Positions 60,470-64,000 of a stretch of DNA of 64,000 bases are shown here, piece after piece (the first letter of the stretch is position 1; each line of letters begins with the position of its first letter). Source of the DNA: Phytoseiulus persimilis (lineage: Eukaryota; Arthropoda; Arachnida; Mesostigmata; Phytoseiidae); assembly GCA_037576195.1 (NCBI GenBank), contig CM075101.1:43648001-43712000 (forward strand), in the 5' to 3' direction. A program made the translations under genes and the position numbers. A model generated the notes under the pieces. It was given only the letters and a program-made list of their open reading frames with translations. It had not been told where the DNA came from and did no database searches.

Positions 60470-61380
60470 CCGAATCCAAATCTGGTCATTCCATAATTTT
60501 CAAACCCGAGTCTGGACCGGAGTCGGATTTGGATGCGTGGCGGAAGCCCATACGTTGGACGTGGTTTGTTTTCCTTGCGGTTCTCTTGCAGTCTCCCAGT
60601 GCTTTCGTCTGAGGGAACGCCGGAATCTCTCCGATATGTTGACAATCTCTTGATTCTGACCAGCTGGTTTCCCCTCTTGCTCGGTGTTCCAAAGTCCTCC
60701 CAAGGGCAGCGATACCCACGCCGTGACGCGGCTGTCTTTGCGGAACCAAATCTGAGCTTAAACCCGATTCCGGTCCAGATCCGGTTTTGAGTCCGGATTC
60801 GGATTCAAGTCCGTAATCGTCTCTGGCAGCCCCATACGGCCAAGGGGCCCCGCAGCGTTCGCGATCTCCGAATGTGACTGATTGATGGGGCGCCGCGGAT
60901 CTCCTGGTAACATACCATGTCAGATAAGGGGCCCGCATTGCGTACCGGCTCCGAACTCGTGATCTCAACGATGGCCAGAATGACCCATATTCAATCTGAG
61001 AGCAGTGATGGAGGGCTCCTGACTTTGACGGAAAGTAGAATCCAAATGTGCTCCGAATTCCAATTCGGACTCAAATACGACTCTTGATCTGAATTCCCTG
61101 CTCCAGAAGTGAGAATTGTAAGCTTTCGTAGCCCACGGAAAGGTACGGGACTGGGATACTCTTCTGCAGAACTGAACCTGGCACGACCTAGGAACTATTC
61201 TCGGTTGACTTCAGGTTCATCATCGGTGGCAGAGTCATCTAAGGAAGTCTTCCATTCACTCTCTTGAAAATCTTCTCCGAATCTGAGGCTTCAACGGGAG
61301 GATTCCAGTTCTGATTCGGACCTGTGGATGATTTCGGACTCAGTTTAATGGGAAAACCTATGGATCCTGATTCGGATCGT
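60470..61380. repeat. Diverged GATTCGGA-rich region
   Basis: Many scattered, diverged copies of motifs such as GTCCGGATTCGGATTC, GAGTCGGATTTGG, GATTCGGACC and GATTCCGGTCCAGATCCGG in both orientations. It looks like an old simple repeat or degenerate satellite; no unit length could be fixed by eye. No gene. Confidence 0.5.
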
Positions 61381-61774
61381 TGACCCCGGATCATGCTCTC
61401 CTCTGAGAAACTCTACTTGATTTCATTCACCACCGCTTCAATCATGTGTACAGGAGAATAGTTTTTGAAGCCCTGAGTTGTCAATCTCCACCTCCTTTCG
61501 CCACCTCAACTGATTAACCAGATACGGCCATCCGCGGTATAGGAGGGATGGGGGGATCTGGTGGTGTGCAGGAGTGCCGCGTCTCCATCCCCCGAGGATC
61601 ACCCTCAGAACCCTTGCTCAAAGTAAATGCTTGTTCAGCCTCATACCAGGTCAGGATGAATGTAGCAAGAATGCGTCACGAGTTTCGAGGCAAACTCCTC
61701 TTCCAGCGTGGAAGCCTCAGATCCGAGAGGAATAAAGAACGAAAAGTTCACGTTGGAATCGTTCATTAGAGTGA
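61381..61774. other. Unassigned sequence
   Basis: Short frames only. Confidence 0.35.
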
Positions 61775-62011
61775 GAGCTTGTCCCAGAACGTTATTGTCC
61801 TCCGTCACCAGAGCTTTTGTTGAAGGTTGTCTTCCCCCTCTCGCTTCTATTTTTGGTGTTGTCAGCCTCGAAAGTGGCAGTGGCATTACCCCAGCCTGTG
61901 GGGAGGCTAGAGGACCAGAGCAAATCGAATTCGATAGCCTTATTAAAAAGCGTATCTGACAACTACGTTTCGTCAGGTTGTTCACGATATCTCCTGACCA
62001 GCTGCTCCTAA
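61775..62011 (+). CDS. Candidate small secreted peptide exon
   Basis: Open from 61775 to TAA at 62009-62011. It contains a strongly hydrophobic leader (LLKVVFPLSLLFLVLSAS) followed by KVAVALPQPV, a signal-peptide-like arrangement with possible cleavage at AVA or LSA, then about 40 polar residues with two cysteines (SSGCSRYLLTSCS). There is no ATG in frame before the leader, so the start would have to come from an upstream exon; an acceptor-like TTATTGTCCTCCGTCACCAG ends at 61810. A minus-strand frame of 157 codons overlaps (61641-62114) and is an alternative reading. No family recognised. Confidence 0.22.
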   Translation, partial: ELVPERYCPPSPELLLKVVFPLSLLFLVLSASKVAVALPQPVGRLEDQSKSNSIALLKSVSDNYVSSGCSRYLLTSCS

Positions 62012-64000
62012 CGATATTTGCCGTCACCTGGCTCTTGCGATCGCTCGTCTGGTCGTGGCTCGCTCCTCGCTCTGTGGGCTTCATCTGGCCACGCAGACGC
62101 GTATCGGCAGTCAAGCTACAAAGTTATCGAAGCTATCACTTCAACACATCTGTCGATCTGCGTTCCGACTTTTCTGTACTCTTATTGGCCAACGCGAGCG
62201 AGGTACTGGGCATATTTGGCGGGGGGAATATAATGAGAGGAGAATAACGATCGGAGGCTGAGCAAATGAGAGGAATTCAGCAGCGAACAGCTGTCCTCTT
62301 GGATGACCACGACATGGCATGCGGTGGGGAATGAAGGGTTTGAAGGCCTATGTAATTGCCTGAGAATCTGGCGGGAGGTTCCAAGCGCGCCAGAATCTCA
62401 GACAAACACCAACTCCCGTCATTATATCTGAATCATTAGGTCTCATCTTCCGCGGTTTCGAAGCGGTTCGGGGAGTCGAATGCTCGGGCGCTCTGTGGAC
62501 ATGATTTTTTGCCAGTTGGTATTCTCTTCACAAAAATAATGAAACTGGTCTCTGAAGAGGGTCAGCGTCCTTCACTCCCGGTGTAGAACACCGAGTGCGA
62601 TAACAGGAGCGACTCACCCTGAACAAGTCACCCAATCAACTGCACGGAATACGGACGTGTGCTGTTGGTGCCTCTCGCAACTTCTCAAGTTCATTCCTCC
62701 AGAAACAAGGTTGCCAATCTCGACGGGCCAATTCGACCATGATCCGACGCGTTCTGAGCGAAGGAGAGAACGGAAGTTCCTCGATTAAATTACGGAGTGG
62801 CATTTTCGAGCCCGATTATTCTTTGACCGTAACTTCGTCCATTCTTGGATTTTTTTTCAAAAGCCAAAGCACCCCCTGCCCCTTAAAAGAGGGGTGGGGA
62901 GGATGGCTTGCGAACGCTCGAGGCGGCAGGATAACTTCAATCGGTTTCCTGGCTAGTGAGCAGCGTCCCTTGGCGCGTCGAACTCGCCCCCGGCGAGTCC
63001 AATCCGATAAAATCAGACGTTTTCCGAATCACTCTCAGGAAGATTTCGAAAAACAAGGGTCATTCTCGAAACCACCTCCTGTTCGACCAAAATGACCTGC
63101 TGGGAATCTACTATCGATCGCTCTTTGATCTTCACTAGAATCGGGCTCGAATGTAACGGACTTGAAAATGCTCCGAAATCGTTCGATCCAGCTGTCGAGA
63201 ACCTCATTCGGTGACACGCTGGAAAGTGAGACAGACTGACGGGCGCGAGCAACCGAGAAACTGGTGAGCCTTGAAAGAACTTCCAGCTGTCTGACGCTCT
63301 TGTTGTGGTTGTTGCGACCTTGCGTGCGATGGTTTCTGCCACCGGAATTAACTGCGTATCCTTCACCGACCGGTCGCCATCCAAGGATTCGGAGTAATGA
63401 GCGTTCTGGGCCATTGATCTAACGCCTCCGGCGCAATGTGCTCAGCCCCGAGGGTCTGCCGTTCAGCTATCTCGTCCCCCCTATTATTTTTTGTGCTCTC
63501 ACTCGCCGCGCCTGCACTCTGAGTGGCGATCTCATCGTTCGGCTTTCGGAGCAAGCCTGATGGTCACGTCGTTAAAATGATGTCTTTCGTTGGTCAACCC
63601 ATACTTTGACGCCATTCAGCCTCCTCGACAATTTCTGTTTCGTCCAGGACAGTCCTGAATCGTCTCTTGAACTGGACTTCCCTCGTTCCCATGTGACTGT
63701 TTGGTTTCTTCGCGGAAGCCGGCGGTCCGTGACGACTATTGTGAGGATCTTAAGGAGAGGACGCGAAGGAGGGTTCTTATCGCAATCTGAGTTTGTTGTG
63801 CGATTGGAGCCCTGTTTGGGTGAGCTGAACGAGTTCAACTCGAGTTGCTGCTCATAAAAGACGGAGTTCTGTGGGGACAACAACCCGCCGAGTCTTCATC
63901 TTTCGTTAACACGCTTGTCGTCTCCCGAGTTCCTCCTTACCGTTATCCATTCGGGATCGGGGAGACCGGGACTCATCGAGATGTTCACTACGAGAAAGAA
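62012..64000. other. Unassigned sequence to window end
   Basis: Short frames on both strands (118 codons at 62739-63095 +, 133 at 63013-63414 -), none recognised. No repeat copy seen. Confidence 0.35.

Overview
The window is non-coding-dominated eukaryotic DNA, most likely from an invertebrate animal. No bacterial-type gene row, rRNA or intact tRNA gene is present. CpG is not depleted, reading frames are short and broken, one host-type gene has a 79-base intron, and nearly all recognisable coding sequence belongs to transposable elements. An arthropod is plausible from the repeat types (pogo-like and hAT MITEs, a tRNA-derived SINE, a non-LTR element with an esterase-type ORF1), but the species cannot be told from the sequence alone.

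Layout. 0.9-3.1 kb: a 300-base repeat present twice in inverted orientation. 4.9-5.5 kb: two copies of a short terminal-type motif. 6.27-6.61 kb: a complete pogo/Tigger-like MITE. 14.5-15.1 and 21.4-22.3 kb: foldback elements of one family. 25.5-25.7 kb: a 40-base tandem array. 27.1-28.0 kb: the only convincing host gene end, at least two exons encoding a single-span membrane protein. 28-38 kb: no supported gene. 38.2-40.0 kb: broken pieces of a hAT transposase, including its BED finger. 41.6-42.1 kb: two short arrays of a 45-base minisatellite. 42.2-42.6 kb: an endonuclease fragment of a non-LTR element on the + strand. 43.56-48.4 kb: a nearly full-length but dead non-LTR retrotransposon on the - strand (ORF1 with coiled coil and SGNH-esterase-like domain; ORF2 with AP-endonuclease, reverse transcriptase and CCHC domains). 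49.8-50.3 kb: a truncated hAT MITE copy and a reversed piece of the 45-base minisatellite. 51.3 kb: the 3' end of a second, related non-LTR element. 51.8-53.5 kb: the large 45-base minisatellite with higher-order structure, split by a SINE with target-site duplication. 53.81-54.20 kb: a complete hAT MITE with 8-base duplication. 57.3-58.4 kb: a decayed DDE transposase, with a second SINE copy inserted at its stop codon. 58.7-64 kb: unassigned DNA with two weak exon candidates.

How it fits together. The window reads as a graveyard of nested insertions: SINE into minisatellite, SINE into DNA transposon, short arrays beside non-LTR fragments. The SINEs and MITEs are non-autonomous and would have needed proteins of the kinds whose dead genes lie nearby, but no partner pairing is demonstrated. 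The most unusual structures are the dispersed 45-base minisatellite with its conserved tail, the SINE hairpin with a compensatory base-pair change, and the foldback family.
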